This document shows, piece by piece, positions 33,138-44,514 of a stretch of 64,000 nt of DNA (position 1 is its first letter; every line of letters starts with the position of its first letter). The notes beneath the pieces are model-generated. The model worked only from the letters and a program-made list of their open reading frames with translations. It did not search any database and was not told the origin of the DNA. Origin of the DNA: Amaricoccus macauensis (lineage in GTDB: Bacteria > Pseudomonadota > Alphaproteobacteria > Rhodobacterales > Rhodobacteraceae). The position numbers and the translations under genes are program-made. The stretch is from the NCBI RefSeq assembly GCF_014201905.1, contig NZ_JACHFM010000002.1, forward strand, positions 558,001 through 622,000. Direction: 5' to 3'.

Positions 33138-34634
33138 TCAGACCGCGAGACAGGCGGCGACGGCGCGCTGCCAGCGGTCATAGCGGGACTGGCGCTCAGT
33201 GGCGCCCATCGTGGGCTCGAAGCGCCGCTCAAGTGCCCAGCCGCGCTGGAACTCGGCCGGGCCGGGGGCGACACCCGCGCCGAGGGCCGCGAGGTAGGCG
33301 GCACCGAGGGCGGTCGTTTCGGTCGATGCCGGGCGGTCGATCTCGGTGCCGAGGATGTCGGCGAGGAACTGCATCGCCCAGTCGTTCGCCGCCATGCCCC
33401 CGTCGACGCGCAGCACCTCGGTGCCGCTGGCGCCCCAGTCCTCGCGCATCGCCTCGAGCAGGTCCCGCGTCTGGTAGCCGACGCTCTCGAGCGCCGCGCG
33501 GGCAAGCTCCTTCGGGCCGGAGTTGCGGGTGAGCCCGAAGACCGCGCCGCGGCAGTCGGGGCGCCAGTAGGGCGCGCCGAGGCCGGTGAAGGCCGGGACG
33601 AGGACGACATCCTGCCCGGGGTCGGCGGCCTCGGCGAGCCCTTGGGTGGACTGGGAGGTCTCGATGACGCCGAGGCCGTCGCGCAGCCACTGGACGACGG
33701 CCCCGGCGACGAAGATCGAGCCTTCGAGGGCGTAGGTCGGCTCGCCGTCGAGCTGATACGCGATGGTGGTGAGGAGCCGGTGCTTCGAGGTGACGCGCTC
33801 TCGCCCGGTGTTGAGCAGCGCGAAGCAGCCGGTACCATAGGTCGATTTCAGCATTCCGGGCGAGAAGCAGGCCTGACCGACGGTCGCGGCCTGCTGGTCG
33901 CCGGCGACGCCGCGGATCGGGATCGCCCGGCCGAAAAGCCCGGGCTCGGTCGTGCCGAAGTCGCCGGCGCAGTCGCGCACCTCCGGCAGGAGCGCGAGCG
34001 GGATGCCGAGGATGCCGCAGATCTCCGCGTCCCAGCCGCCGTTTCCGATGTTGTAGAGCAGCGTGCGCGCGGCGTTCGTCGCGTCGGTCGCGTGGACGCG
34101 GCCGCCGGTCAGGTTCCAGATCAGCCAGGCATCGACGGTGCCGAAGGCGAGCTCGCCCTTCTCGGCCCGTGCCCGCGCGCCGGGGATGGTGTCGAGCAGC
34201 CACTTGAGCTTGGTGCCGGAGAAGTACGGGTCGATCAGCAGGCCGGTGCGCTCGGTCAGCATCGCCTCATGGCCGGCGTCGCGGAGGCCGCCGCAGATGT
34301 CCGACGTGCGGCGGTCCTGCCAGACGATGGCGTTGTGGAGCGGCGCGCCGGTGGCGCGGTCCCAGAGGAGGGTCGTCTCGCGCTGGTTGGTGATGCCGAT
34401 CGCCGCTACCTCAGAGGTCTCGATGCCGGCCCTGGTGATCGCCGCGCGCGTAGTGCGGACCACGGTCGACCAGAGATCGGCTGGATCGTGTTCCACCCAG
34501 CCGGACGCCGGGTAGTGCTGCGGGAATTCTTCCTGCGCGGTGGCGCGGGCAGCAACACCGCCGGCGGGGTCGGTGGTGAAGACGATAGCGCGGGTCGAGG
34601 TCGTGCCCTGGTCGATGGCGAGGATATAGGTCAT
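33138..34634 (-). CDS. glpK: Glycerol kinase
   Basis: Phosphorylates glycerol to glycerol-3-phosphate with ATP; 498 residues, the normal length. The FGGY-kinase sequence is complete: [16 protein letters not shown] at the start, [26 protein letters not shown] and the C-terminal [14 protein letters not shown]. The ATG at 34634 begins [10 protein letters not shown]. It is the last gene of the glp operon, after glpV, with a hairpin in between. Confidence 0.95.
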   Translation of the reverse strand: MTYILAIDQGTTSTRAIVFTTDPAGGVAARATAQEEFPQHYPASGWVEHDPADLWSTVVRTTRAAITRAGIETSEVAAIGITNQRETTLLWDRATGAPLHNAIVWQDRRTSDICGGLRDAGHEAMLTERTGLLIDPYFSGTKLKWLLDTIPGARARAEKGELAFGTVDAWLIWNLTGGRVHATDATNAARTLLYNIGNGGWDAEICGILGIPLALLPEVRDCAGDFGTTEPGLFGRAIPIRGVAGDQQAATVGQACFSPGMLKSTYGTGCFALLNTGRERVTSKHRLLTTIAYQLDGEPTYALEGSIFVAGAVVQWLRDGLGVIETSQSTQGLAEAADPGQDVVLVPAFTGLGAPYWRPDCRGAVFGLTRNSGPKELARAALESVGYQTRDLLEAMREDWGASGTEVLRVDGGMAANDWAMQFLADILGTEIDRPASTETTALGAAYLAALGAGVAPGPAEFQRGWALERRFEPTMGATERQSRYDRWQRAVAACLAV

Positions 34635-34662
34635 GCGCGGCCCGCGATGTGAATTGGAAGAA

Positions 34663-34689
34663 GGGAGGCGGTGCTTTCCAGCGCCTCCC
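34663..34689 (-). terminator. Hairpin between glpV and glpK
   Basis: GGGAGGCG (34663-34670) and CGCCTCCC (34682-34689) form a perfect 8-bp stem. Read on the minus strand the stem is followed by TTCTTCC. It may be a leaky terminator or a 3'-end stabiliser for the abundant glpV message, lowering glpK expression. Confidence 0.45.
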
Positions 34690-34696
34690 GGAGTCG

Positions 34697-36421
34697 TCAC
34701 TTCTGCCAGGACTTGATCAGCTCGTCATAAGAGACGGTCTCGGCCTTCGGGTTCTCGTCGGCGAGCGGGCCGACGGGTGCGCCGGGCTGGTCGATCCAGT
34801 ACTGCGCGTCCTGCTCCTCGTTCATCTTCGGCCCGAGGTCGCCCTGGACGCCGGCGCGCTCGAGACGCTCCAGCACCTTTTCCTGTTCGGCGCAGAGCGA
34901 GTCGAGCGCCTCCTGCGGGGTCTTCGCCCCCGACATGGCGTCGCCGATGTTCTGCCACCAGAGCTGCGCCAGCTTCGGATAGTCGGGAATGTTCGTCCCC
35001 GTCGGCGACCACTGCACCCGCGCGGGCGAGCGGTAGAACTCGACGAGGCCGCCGAGCTCCGGCGCGCGCTCGGTGAACGACTTGTCGTGGATGGTGGAGT
35101 CGCGGATGAAGGTGAGACCCACGTGGCTCTTCTTCACGTCGACGGTCTTCGAGGTGACGAACTGGGCGTAGAGCCAGGCCGCCTTGGCGCGATCCTCGGG
35201 CGTCGACTTCATCAGCGTCCAGGAACCCACGTCCTGATAGCCGATCTTGGTGCCTTCCGACCAGTAGGCGCCGTGCGGGCTCGGCGCCATGCGCCACTTC
35301 GGCGTGCCGTCGGCGTTCATCACCGCGAGGCCGGGCTTCACCATGTCGGCGGTGAAGGCCGTGTACCAGAACATCTGCTGGGCGATGTCGCCGCGTGCCG
35401 GGACCGGTCCGGCTTCGGAGAAGGTCATGCCCTGCGCCTCGGGGGGCGTGTACTTCTGCAGCCACTCGATGGCCTTCGTCACCGCATAGACCGCCGCCGC
35501 GTCGTTGGTGGCGCCGCCACGGGTCACGCAGGAGCCGACGGGACGCGAGTTCTCGTCGACGCGCACGCCCCACTCGTCGACCGGCAGGCCGTTCGGCTCG
35601 CCCTTGTCACCCATGCCCGCCATGGACATCCACGCGTCGGTGTAGCGCCAGCCGAGCGAGGGGTCCTTCTTGCCGTAGTCCATGTTGCCCCAGGCGCTCT
35701 TCGGGCCGCCCTCGATGTAGGACATGTCACGGCCGGTGAAGAACTCGGCGATATCCTGATAGGCCGTCCAGTTCACCGGAACGCCGAGCTCGTAGCCGTA
35801 CTTCGCCTTGAAGTCGTCCTTCGTCTTGGCGTCGTTGAACCAGTCGTAGCGGAACCAGTAGAGGTTCGCGAACTGCTGGTCGGGGAGCTGGTAGAGTTCC
35901 TTGTCCGGCGCGGTGGTGAACTTCAGGCCAATGAAGTCGGGCAGGTCGAGCGTCGGGCTCGTCACGTCCTTGCCTTCCTCGGCCATCCACTTCGTCAGAT
36001 CGCGCGCCTGCTGATAGCGCCAGTGGGTGCCGATCAGGTCGCTGTCGTTGATGTAGGCGTCATAGATGTTTTCGCCGGTCTGCATCTGGGTCTGCAGCTT
36101 CTCGACGACGTCACCCTCGCCGATCAGGTCGTGGGTGATCTTGATGCCGGTGATCGCGGTAAAGGCCGGCGCCAGCACCTTCGATTCGTACTCATGGGTG
36201 GTGATCGTCTCGGAGACGACCTTGATGTCCATGCCGGCGAACGGCTTCGCCGCATCGACGTACCACTGCATCTCGGCTTCCTGATCGGCGCGGGTGAGCG
36301 ACGACAGATCACCGATTTCCTTGTCGAGGAAGGCTTTCGCCGCCTCCATGTCGGCCCAGGCCGGGGCGCCCGTCACCATCAGCGCGAGCGCAATGGCGGT
36401 CAATGTCCGTCCGGTTCTCAC
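34697..36421 (-). CDS. glpV: Glycerol ABC transporter substrate-binding protein GlpV
   Basis: Periplasmic binding protein of 574 residues with a signal peptide ending GAPAWAD. The sequence ([37 protein letters not shown]) and the long length match GlpV of the rhizobial glycerol ABC transporter glpSTPQUV, not sugar-binding proteins of about 430 residues. It lies downstream of glpU and upstream of glpK, with hairpins on both sides. Confidence 0.9.
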   Translation of the reverse strand: MRTGRTLTAIALALMVTGAPAWADMEAAKAFLDKEIGDLSSLTRADQEAEMQWYVDAAKPFAGMDIKVVSETITTHEYESKVLAPAFTAITGIKITHDLIGEGDVVEKLQTQMQTGENIYDAYINDSDLIGTHWRYQQARDLTKWMAEEGKDVTSPTLDLPDFIGLKFTTAPDKELYQLPDQQFANLYWFRYDWFNDAKTKDDFKAKYGYELGVPVNWTAYQDIAEFFTGRDMSYIEGGPKSAWGNMDYGKKDPSLGWRYTDAWMSMAGMGDKGEPNGLPVDEWGVRVDENSRPVGSCVTRGGATNDAAAVYAVTKAIEWLQKYTPPEAQGMTFSEAGPVPARGDIAQQMFWYTAFTADMVKPGLAVMNADGTPKWRMAPSPHGAYWSEGTKIGYQDVGSWTLMKSTPEDRAKAAWLYAQFVTSKTVDVKKSHVGLTFIRDSTIHDKSFTERAPELGGLVEFYRSPARVQWSPTGTNIPDYPKLAQLWWQNIGDAMSGAKTPQEALDSLCAEQEKVLERLERAGVQGDLGPKMNEEQDAQYWIDQPGAPVGPLADENPKAETVSYDELIKSWQK

Positions 36422-36470
36422 AGGAATCCTCCCTTTGGCTAAACGCCTGACGAATCTGGTCTTGTCATTG

Positions 36471-36494
36471 CCGGGGGCAGGGGTCCGCCCCCGG
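36471..36494 (-). promoter_or_regulatory. Hairpin upstream of glpV
   Basis: CCGGGGGC (36471-36478) and GCCCCCGG (36487-36494) form a strong 8-bp stem in the 87-bp gap between glpU and glpV. It has no T-run. It could be an RNA-processing or stability element that gives the binding protein its own mRNA level. Confidence 0.4.
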
Positions 36495-36508
36495 GTCTTC
36501 GGTATCGC

Positions 36509-36918
36509 CTAGACCCAGCGGAAGACCGCTGTGGCGTAGACGAGGCACAGGACAAGGCCTCCCCAGAGCGGCAGGCCGTCGACGCCGAAGGCGTAGAGCC
36601 AGCCGAGGCAGATGAAGGCCGAGCCGAGCAGCGAGATGAAGAGCCGGTCGCCGCGCGTCGTCTCGATGCGCAGGATGCCGAGCCTCGGCGTCTCGGGATA
36701 GCGCAGCGCGAGCAGCGTCATCAGGGCGAGGAGCGCCGCGATCGCGAGGAAGAAGGCCGCCACCGGGAAGCTCCAGGCCATCCACCCGCGCTCGACGAGC
36801 TGGCCCGTCCACTCGCGCCCGTCGTCGCCCGAGGGAACCGCCCGGACGAGGAGGCCGAGCACCACGGCGAAGACCACCGCCACGACGGCCGAGACCGTCC
36901 CCCAGCGAGCCGAGCCCA

Positions 36919-36919
<1 letters not shown>
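36509..36919 (-). CDS. glpU: Small membrane protein GlpU (DUF2160)
   Basis: A 136-residue protein with about four hydrophobic segments (WGTVSAVVAVVFAVVLGLLV, AAFFLAIAALLALMTLLAL, and two near the C-terminus). Position and size match GlpU/DUF2160 of glycerol ABC operons. Its ATG overlaps the glpQ stop by 4 nt. Its precise role in transport is not known. Confidence 0.8.
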
Positions 36920-38593
<1,674 letters not shown>

Positions 38594-38594
<1 letters not shown>

Positions 38595-39670
38595 CAGGCG
38601 GCCTCCCCCTCAACCCGCCAGTCGTCGGCGTAGACGTTGATCTTTTCCGGCGCGAAGCTCACGTGCGGCGCGCCGGAGGGCAGCGGCGCGCCCTCTTCGG
38701 CGATGACGTTGAGCGGCTGGCCGAACAGCTCGGCGCGCACGATCCGGTGGCGGCCCACGTCCTCGATGCGGCGGATCGTCACCGGCAGGCCGGGGCCGTC
38801 GGTGAGGGTCACGTACTCCGGCCGGATGCCGATCCGGGTGCGCCCGGTCAGTGTCCCGTAAGCGGCGCCAAGGGCCACGGTGGCGTCGCCGATGCGGGCG
38901 CGGGTGCCCTCGATCCCGGCGTCGATCAGGTTCATCCCCGGCGAGCCGATGAAGTAGCCGACGAAGGTATGCGCCGGCCGCTCGAAGAGTTCCTGCGGCG
39001 TGCCCATCTGCACCACCCGGCCCTCGTGCATGACGACCACCTGATCGGCGAAGGTCAGCGCCTCGGTCTGGTCGTGGGTGACGTAGATCATCGTGTGCCC
39101 GAACTCCCGGTGCAGCGTGCGAAGCTGGGTGCGGAGCTCCCACTTCATGTGCGGGTCGATGACCGTCAGCGGCTCGTCGAAGAGGATCGCGTTCACGTCG
39201 CGCCGCACCATGCCGCGGCCGAGGCTGATCTTCTGCTTGGCGTCGGCGGTGAGGCCGCGCGCCTTGCGGTCGAGGACCGCCTCCATGCCGATCATCTCCG
39301 CGATCGCCTGAACCCGGGCCGCGATGTAGTCGGGGTCCATGCGGCGGTTCTTCAGCGGGAAGGCGAGGTTCTCGCGCACGGTCATGGTGTCGTAGACCAC
39401 CGGAAACTGGAACACCTGCGCGATGTTGCGGGCCTCGGGGGCGAGATCGGTCACGTCCTTGCCGTTGAAGAGCACCTGGCCCTGCGACGGCCGGATCAGA
39501 CCGGAGATGATGTTGAGGAGCGTGGTCTTGCCGCAGCCCGAGGCCCCGAGCAGCGCGTAGGCCTGTCCGTCCTGCCAGACGTGATCCAGTTCCTTCAGCG
39601 CGAACTGCGAGTCCTCGGTCGGCCGGGGAAAGTAGCTGTGGGCGAGGTGCGAGAGGGTGATTTCAGCCAT
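38594..39670 (-). CDS. glpT: Glycerol ABC transporter ATPase GlpT, degenerate signature
   Basis: ATP-binding subunit of the glycerol importer, 358 residues, with a C-terminal OB/TOBE domain. Walker A (GASGCGKTTLL), the Q-loop (VFQFPVV), Walker B (AILFDEPLTVID) and the H-loop (YVTHDQTEAL) are normal. The ABC signature LSGGQ is replaced by LTADAKQKISLGRG. It is paired with GlpS, which keeps the signature but has lost the H-loop. The substitution looks like a subfamily feature rather than damage. Confidence 0.92.
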
Positions 39671-39673
39671 GAT

Positions 39674-40762
39674 TCAGGCCGCCAGCGCGTAGGCGGCGGG
39701 CGCGGCGAGCCGGCCGTCGGCGTCGAAGAGATAGATGTGGGCCGGGTCGACCCAGACCGTAAAGGGCTCGCCCGCGGGCAGTTGGTGAACGCCCTTCACC
39801 AGCCCGACGAATGCCTCCGGTCCGTGGGCGAGATGCAGGAAGGTCTCCGACCCGGTGATCTCGTTGCCAGTCAGCACGCAGTCGAAGGCGACGGCATCGC
39901 CCCCATGCCGGGTCACGTCGAGATGGTTCGCCCGGAAACCCGCGCGATAGGTCCCGTCGGGGATCGTCGCGAGCGGGCCGGTCGCGGTGACGGCCTGACC
40001 ATTTCCGAACGCGACCTCGGTGCCGTGCTTGCGGCAGGCGACGAAGTTCATTGGCGGATCGCTGAAGACCCGGGCGGTGGTGGCGTCCTTCGGCTGGCGA
40101 TAGACCGTGGGGGTCGGGCCGAACTGGGTCACGCGGCCCTCCCAGAGTGTTGCGGTGTTGCCGCCGAGCAGGAGCGCCTCCTCGGGTTCCGTGGTGGCGT
40201 AGACGAAGATGGCGCCGGACGCCTCGAAGATGCGCGGGATTTCGACGCGCAGTTCCTCGCGGAGCTTGTAGTCGAGATTGGCCAGCGGCTCGTCGAGCAG
40301 CACGAGCCCCGCGCCCTTCACCAGCGCGCGGGCGAGCGCGCAGCGCTGCTGCTGGCCACCGGAGAGCTCGAGCGGCTTTCGCGTCAGCATCGGCGTCAGC
40401 TTCAGCATCTCCGCCGTGCTGCGAACGGCGCGGTCGATCTCGGCGCGGGAGTTGCTGAGGAGCCGCAGGGGCGAGGCGATGTTCTCGTAGACGGTGAGCG
40501 TCGGGTAGTTGATGAACTGCTGATAGACCATCGCCACGCGGCGCTCCTGCACCGGCATGCCGGTGACGTCCGCGCCCTCCCAGAGGATGCGCCCTTCGGT
40601 CGGCCGGTCGAGACCGGCCATCAGGCGCATGAGCGAGGTCTTTCCCGACAGCGTTGGCCCGAGGAGCACGTTCATCGTGCCCTTTTCGAGCGTGAGGTCA
40701 GTGGAATGGATATGCGGCTGTCCACGTACCAGACGTGTCACCGCCTCGAGCGCAAGTGCCAT
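39674..40762 (-). CDS. glpS: Glycerol ABC transporter ATPase GlpS, altered H-loop
   Basis: Second ATP-binding subunit, 362 residues. Walker A (GPTLSGKTSLM), Q-loop (VYQQFINY), signature (LSGGQQQRCAL) and Walker B (LVLLDEPLANLD) are intact. The H-loop position, normally VTHDQ, reads YATTEPEEAL, so the switch histidine is missing. A C-terminal TOBE-type domain follows. It is the second gene of the operon, 49 bp after glpD. Confidence 0.92.
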   Translation of the reverse strand: MALALEAVTRLVRGQPHIHSTDLTLEKGTMNVLLGPTLSGKTSLMRLMAGLDRPTEGRILWEGADVTGMPVQERRVAMVYQQFINYPTLTVYENIASPLRLLSNSRAEIDRAVRSTAEMLKLTPMLTRKPLELSGGQQQRCALARALVKGAGLVLLDEPLANLDYKLREELRVEIPRIFEASGAIFVYATTEPEEALLLGGNTATLWEGRVTQFGPTPTVYRQPKDATTARVFSDPPMNFVACRKHGTEVAFGNGQAVTATGPLATIPDGTYRAGFRANHLDVTRHGGDAVAFDCVLTGNEITGSETFLHLAHGPEAFVGLVKGVHQLPAGEPFTVWVDPAHIYLFDADGRLAAPAAYALAA

Positions 40763-40811
40763 CGCCTCCCTTTCGTTGCGCCGCCGGGATCCGTGCCCCG
40801 GACGGTCGTCG

Positions 40812-42404
40812 CTATGCCGCCGGGGTCATTGTCCCGGTTGAAGTCGTTATCTGGCGCACGAACTCGTCGAGCGCCGCGCGTTGTTCGGGTCCGAGCCTGA
40901 GGCCGAGCTTGCTCCGCCGCCAGAGGATATCGTCGGCCGTGTGCGCGAATTCGCGCGTGACGAGCCAGCGCACTTCGGCCTCGCTCAATGTACCACCGAA
41001 ATCGCGACCGAGATCCGCCGCCGTGCCGGCCCCGGCAAGGATCGCCTCCGCCTCGGTGCCGTAGGCCCGGATCAGCCGGCCGGCCCAGAAGTCGGTCAGG
41101 AACGGATAGCGCGCCCGGAGCTTCGCGGTGATCGCCGCGACACCGTCCCAGGGGAAGTCGCCCCCCGGCAGGGCCACCCGCGCCGTCCAGTCGCCGCGAG
41201 CGCTCGGGAATGCCGGCGCGAGCTTTGCGAGCGCGCTCTCGGCCAGCCGGCGGTACGTGGTTATCTTGCCGCCGAACACGTTGAGCAGCGGCGCGCCTCC
41301 GGCGGTGTCGAGGGCGAGCACGTAGTCGCGCGTCGCCGCCGTCGCCGAACTCGCGCCGTCGTTGTAGAGCGGGCGCACACCGGAATAGGTCCAGACCACG
41401 TCCTCCGCCGTCACCGGCGTCGTGAAGTAGCGCGAGGCGAAGGCGAGGAGATAGTCGCGTTCCGCATCGGTGATCCGCGCGTCGCCCGGCGCGCCCTTGT
41501 GATCCATGTCCGTGGTGCCGATCAGGGTGAAGTCGCCCTCGTAGGGGATGGCGAAGATGATCCGCCCGTCGGTGCCCTGGAAGAAATAGCAGCGGTCGTG
41601 GTCGAAGAGCCGCCGCGTGACGATATGACTGCCGCGCACCAGCCGGACGCCGCCGGTCGGGCGGGCATGGGCGACGTTGCGGATCACATCCTCGACCCAC
41701 GGGCCGCCGGCATTGACGAGCGCCCGGGCGCGGAACTCGCGCCGCCCGGCGGGGCCCTCGGTGACGACGCGCCAGACATCGCCCGAGCGTTCCGCCGAGA
41801 CGACCCGGGTGCGGGTCAGGATCCGCGCGCCGCGCGCCGCCGCGTCACGGGCGTTCAGCACCACCAGCCGGGCATCGTCGACCCCGCAGTCGGAATACTC
41901 ATAGGCGCGCCGGAAGCGCGGCTGGAGCGGCTTGCCGGCCGGGTCGGTCGCGAGATCGAGCGTGCGCGTCGCGGGCAGGATCTTCCGGCCACCGAGCGTG
42001 TCGTAGAGGAAGAGGCCGAGGCGGATGAGCCAGGCGGGACGGCGCCCCTTCATCCACGGCATGATCCGCCCGAGAAGGCGCGCGGTCGGCGTGTCGCTCT
42101 CGAAGCGCATGTCGGGACTGTAGGGCAGCACGAACCGCATGGGCCAGCTGATGTGCGGCATGGCGACAAGCAGCGTCTCGCGCTCCTCAAGTGCCTCGCG
42201 CACCAGCCGGAACTCGAAGTATTCGAGATAGCGCAGGCCGCCGTGAAACAGCTTGGTCGATGCCGATGACGTCGCCTGCGCCAGGTCGCCCTGCTCGGCG
42301 AGGGTCACCGAAAGGCCGCGTCCGGCCGCGTCGCGGGCGATCCCGCACCCGTTGATGCCGCCACCTATGACGAAGATATCCGTTGTCCCGGCGTCCGCGG
42401 ACAT
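40812..42404 (-). CDS. glpD: Glycerol-3-phosphate dehydrogenase, FAD-dependent
   Basis: Membrane-associated flavoenzyme oxidising glycerol-3-phosphate to dihydroxyacetone phosphate and passing electrons to quinone; 530 residues. The FAD-binding motif is FVIGGGINGCGIARDAAGRG, followed by SSASTKLFHGGLRYLEYFEF and IGTTDMDHKGAP, all typical of GlpD. The ATG at 42404 has AAGGAAG upstream, deciding the start. It is the first gene of the glp operon and is divergent from glpR. Confidence 0.95.
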   Translation of the reverse strand: MSADAGTTDIFVIGGGINGCGIARDAAGRGLSVTLAEQGDLAQATSSASTKLFHGGLRYLEYFEFRLVREALEERETLLVAMPHISWPMRFVLPYSPDMRFESDTPTARLLGRIMPWMKGRRPAWLIRLGLFLYDTLGGRKILPATRTLDLATDPAGKPLQPRFRRAYEYSDCGVDDARLVVLNARDAAARGARILTRTRVVSAERSGDVWRVVTEGPAGRREFRARALVNAGGPWVEDVIRNVAHARPTGGVRLVRGSHIVTRRLFDHDRCYFFQGTDGRIIFAIPYEGDFTLIGTTDMDHKGAPGDARITDAERDYLLAFASRYFTTPVTAEDVVWTYSGVRPLYNDGASSATAATRDYVLALDTAGGAPLLNVFGGKITTYRRLAESALAKLAPAFPSARGDWTARVALPGGDFPWDGVAAITAKLRARYPFLTDFWAGRLIRAYGTEAEAILAGAGTAADLGRDFGGTLSEAEVRWLVTREFAHTADDILWRRSKLGLRLGPEQRAALDEFVRQITTSTGTMTPAA

Positions 42405-42470
42405 CCGCGCTTCCTTTCGACGTGTCACGTGGGAGCTAACCGCACGGCGGCGTGCACGTCAATCGCTTGA

Positions 42471-42513
42471 TGTGCGAAAATGTTCGGAATATCGAAAATC
42501 GCTTGTTTTCGAT
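42471..42513. promoter_or_regulatory. Candidate GlpR operators between glpD and glpR
   Basis: Two dyads lie side by side: ATGTTCG-N6-CGAAAAT (42480-42499) and a perfect ATCGAAAA-N7-TTTTCGAT (42491-42513). The half-site ATGTTCG matches that of the E. coli GlpR operator, and CGAAAAT recurs 18 bp apart. They sit in an AT-rich part of the 269-bp divergent spacer, closer to glpD, as expected for a DeoR-type repressor site. Binding is inferred. Confidence 0.55.
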
Positions 42514-42673
42514 CATGTATATGGGGTTGTTTTTGTTCGCTGATGCAGCAAATGGCGGGCGCGGGACCCGAATGCGACCATTCCATAGCAACCTGAGGCA
42601 ATTGGCGCTTTGCCGTTGACCCCTCACGCGCGAGCGCGCACGTTAAGGACAACAATCGCGCGGAACCGAAGTC

Positions 42674-43444
42674 ATGGCCCTCAGCTTTCGCCAATCGGAG
42701 ATTCTGGAGATCGCCCGGGGGGATGGGCGGGTGTTCGTCGAGGATCTCGCGCAGCGTTTCGACGTGGCACTCCAGACGATCCGGCGTGACCTGACCGAGA
42801 TGTCGAACGCCGGGCTCCTTGACCGGGTCCACGGCGGGGCCGTGCCGCGCACCGGCGTCACGAACTTCGGCTACGAAGAGCGGCGCGGCATGAACCAGAC
42901 CGCGAAGGCCGCCATCGGACGCGCCTGCGCCGCGATGATCCCGAACAACTGCTCGATCATCATGAACCTCGGCACGACGACCGAGGCGGTGGCGCGCGAG
43001 CTTCTGAATCACCGCAACATCACGGTGGTGACGAACAACATGAACGTCGCGAACATCCTGCTCGCAAACCCGAGTTGCGACATCATGGTGGCGGGCGGCG
43101 CGCTCCGCCGGTCGGACGGCGGACTGGTCGGCGATCTCACCAGCGAATTCTTCGGCGAGTTCAAGGTGGACTACGCGATCATGGGTGTCTCCGCGATCGA
43201 CCCCGACGGCGACCTGATGGACTTCGATCTCGCCGAGGTTCGCGTGTCACGCGCGATCCTGAAGCAGGCCCGGCAGGCGTTCCTCGTCTGCGACCGTTCG
43301 AAGCTCGGGCGTTCCGCGCCGGCGCTGCTCGGCTCGCTGTCGCAGATGGCGATCTGGTTCACCGATCAGGCGCCGCCCGCCCCGCTCGCACGCCGATGCA
43401 GCGACTGGGACATGCAGGTGCGCATTACCGAGCCGACCGTCTGA
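42674..43444 (+). CDS. glpR: DeoR-family glycerol regulator GlpR
   Basis: A 256-residue repressor with the DeoR HTH (FRQSEILEIARGDGRVFVED, VALQTIRRDLTEMSNAGLL, HGGAV) and the sugar-phosphate-sensing domain (NLGTTTEAVARELL, GGLVGDLTSEFF). Divergent placement from the glp operon makes it the likely GlpR, released from DNA by glycerol-3-phosphate. Its last codons and stop lie in a 13-bp tandem duplication. Confidence 0.92.
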   Translation: MALSFRQSEILEIARGDGRVFVEDLAQRFDVALQTIRRDLTEMSNAGLLDRVHGGAVPRTGVTNFGYEERRGMNQTAKAAIGRACAAMIPNNCSIIMNLGTTTEAVARELLNHRNITVVTNNMNVANILLANPSCDIMVAGGALRRSDGGLVGDLTSEFFGEFKVDYAIMGVSAIDPDGDLMDFDLAEVRVSRAILKQARQAFLVCDRSKLGRSAPALLGSLSQMAIWFTDQAPPAPLARRCSDWDMQVRITEPTV

Positions 43445-43458
43445 CCCGACCGTCTGAT
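43433..43458. repeat. 13-bp tandem duplication over the glpR stop
   Basis: CCGACCGTCTGAC (43433-43445) is followed directly by CCGACCGTCTGAT (43446-43458). The first copy contains the glpR stop codon; the second repeats it in the spacer, now one base out of the reading frame. It is a short slippage-type duplication. Confidence 0.9.
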
Positions 43459-43563
43459 ATGGCTACCTCGCTGCGGGAATCGGCAAGAGGGTGACGCATC
43501 CGGCAAAGAACACGCCGCGATCCGCGCCCATGCTCGGCGGATTGAACAAATGAGGAGGCACGC

Positions 43564-44514
43564 ATGAGATATCGCGCACTGGCCGCCAGCATGATCGCCA
43601 TTCTTGTTGCCGGACAGGTTCCGGCACAGGCGGCCGAAGCGGAATCCGAGACCTGCGCCACGCCCCGGTTTTCCGACGTGGGCTGGACCGACATCTCTGC
43701 GACGACGGCGATCGCGGGGATGATCCTGAAGTCCCTCGGCTACACGCCGAAGATCGACATCCTCTCGGTTGCCGTCACCTACGAGGCGCTGCCGCGCGGG
43801 GATGTGGACGTCTTCCTCGGCAACTGGATGCCATTGCAGGACCCGATCCAGCGGCCGCTGGTGGAAGCCGGCAAGATCGACGTGGTTCAGACGAACCTCG
43901 AGGGCGCGATCATCGGCCTTGCGGTTCCCAAGGCGACTTACGACGCCGGGCTGAAGACCTATTCCGACATTGCGAAATTCGGCGACGATCTCGGCCTGAA
44001 AATCTACGGGATCGAGGCGGGCAGCAGTGCCAACGAGACGATCTCGAAGATGATCGCCGGCGACAAGTTCGGGCTGAAGGATTTCCAGCTCGTCGAGTCG
44101 AGCGAGCAGGCCATGCTCGCGCAGGTGCAGCGTGCCGTGAGGTCCGAGAAGCCGATCGTGTTCTTCGGCTGGCGCCCGCATCCGATGAACGTGAACATCG
44201 ACATGGAGTATCTGACCAACGGTGACGACGTCTTCGGCCCGAACGACGGCGCGGCGGAGGTGCTGACCAACACCCGGCCGGGATACGTCGAGGAATGCCC
44301 GAACGTCGGTGCCTTCCTGAAGAACTTCGTCTTCGAGGTCGAGCAGGAGGATGTTCTGATGAGCTACATCCTCGACGACGGCATGACCGCCGACGCCGCC
44401 GGCGAGAAGTGGCTGAAGGAAAATCCCGGCGTGATCGATGGCTGGCTCGCGGGCGTCACCACGCGCGACGGCAAGCCGGGCGCGGACGCGGTCCGTCAGG
44501 GGCTCGGTCTCTGA
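43564..44514 (+). CDS. caiX: Carnitine/betaine substrate-binding protein (CaiX-like)
   Basis: A periplasmic binding protein of 316 residues, ChoX/OpuAC family, with a signal peptide ending PAQAAEA. Ligand-pocket patterns are DVGWTDISA, VFLGNWMPLQ and FFGWRPHPMN. Its position beside cdhR, BKACE and carnitine dehydrogenase suggests carnitine as ligand, as for Pseudomonas CaiX. No permease or ATPase genes follow. A strong GAGGAGG lies upstream of the ATG. Confidence 0.88.
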   Translation: MRYRALAASMIAILVAGQVPAQAAEAESETCATPRFSDVGWTDISATTAIAGMILKSLGYTPKIDILSVAVTYEALPRGDVDVFLGNWMPLQDPIQRPLVEAGKIDVVQTNLEGAIIGLAVPKATYDAGLKTYSDIAKFGDDLGLKIYGIEAGSSANETISKMIAGDKFGLKDFQLVESSEQAMLAQVQRAVRSEKPIVFFGWRPHPMNVNIDMEYLTNGDDVFGPNDGAAEVLTNTRPGYVEECPNVGAFLKNFVFEVEQEDVLMSYILDDGMTADAAGEKWLKENPGVIDGWLAGVTTRDGKPGADAVRQGLGL

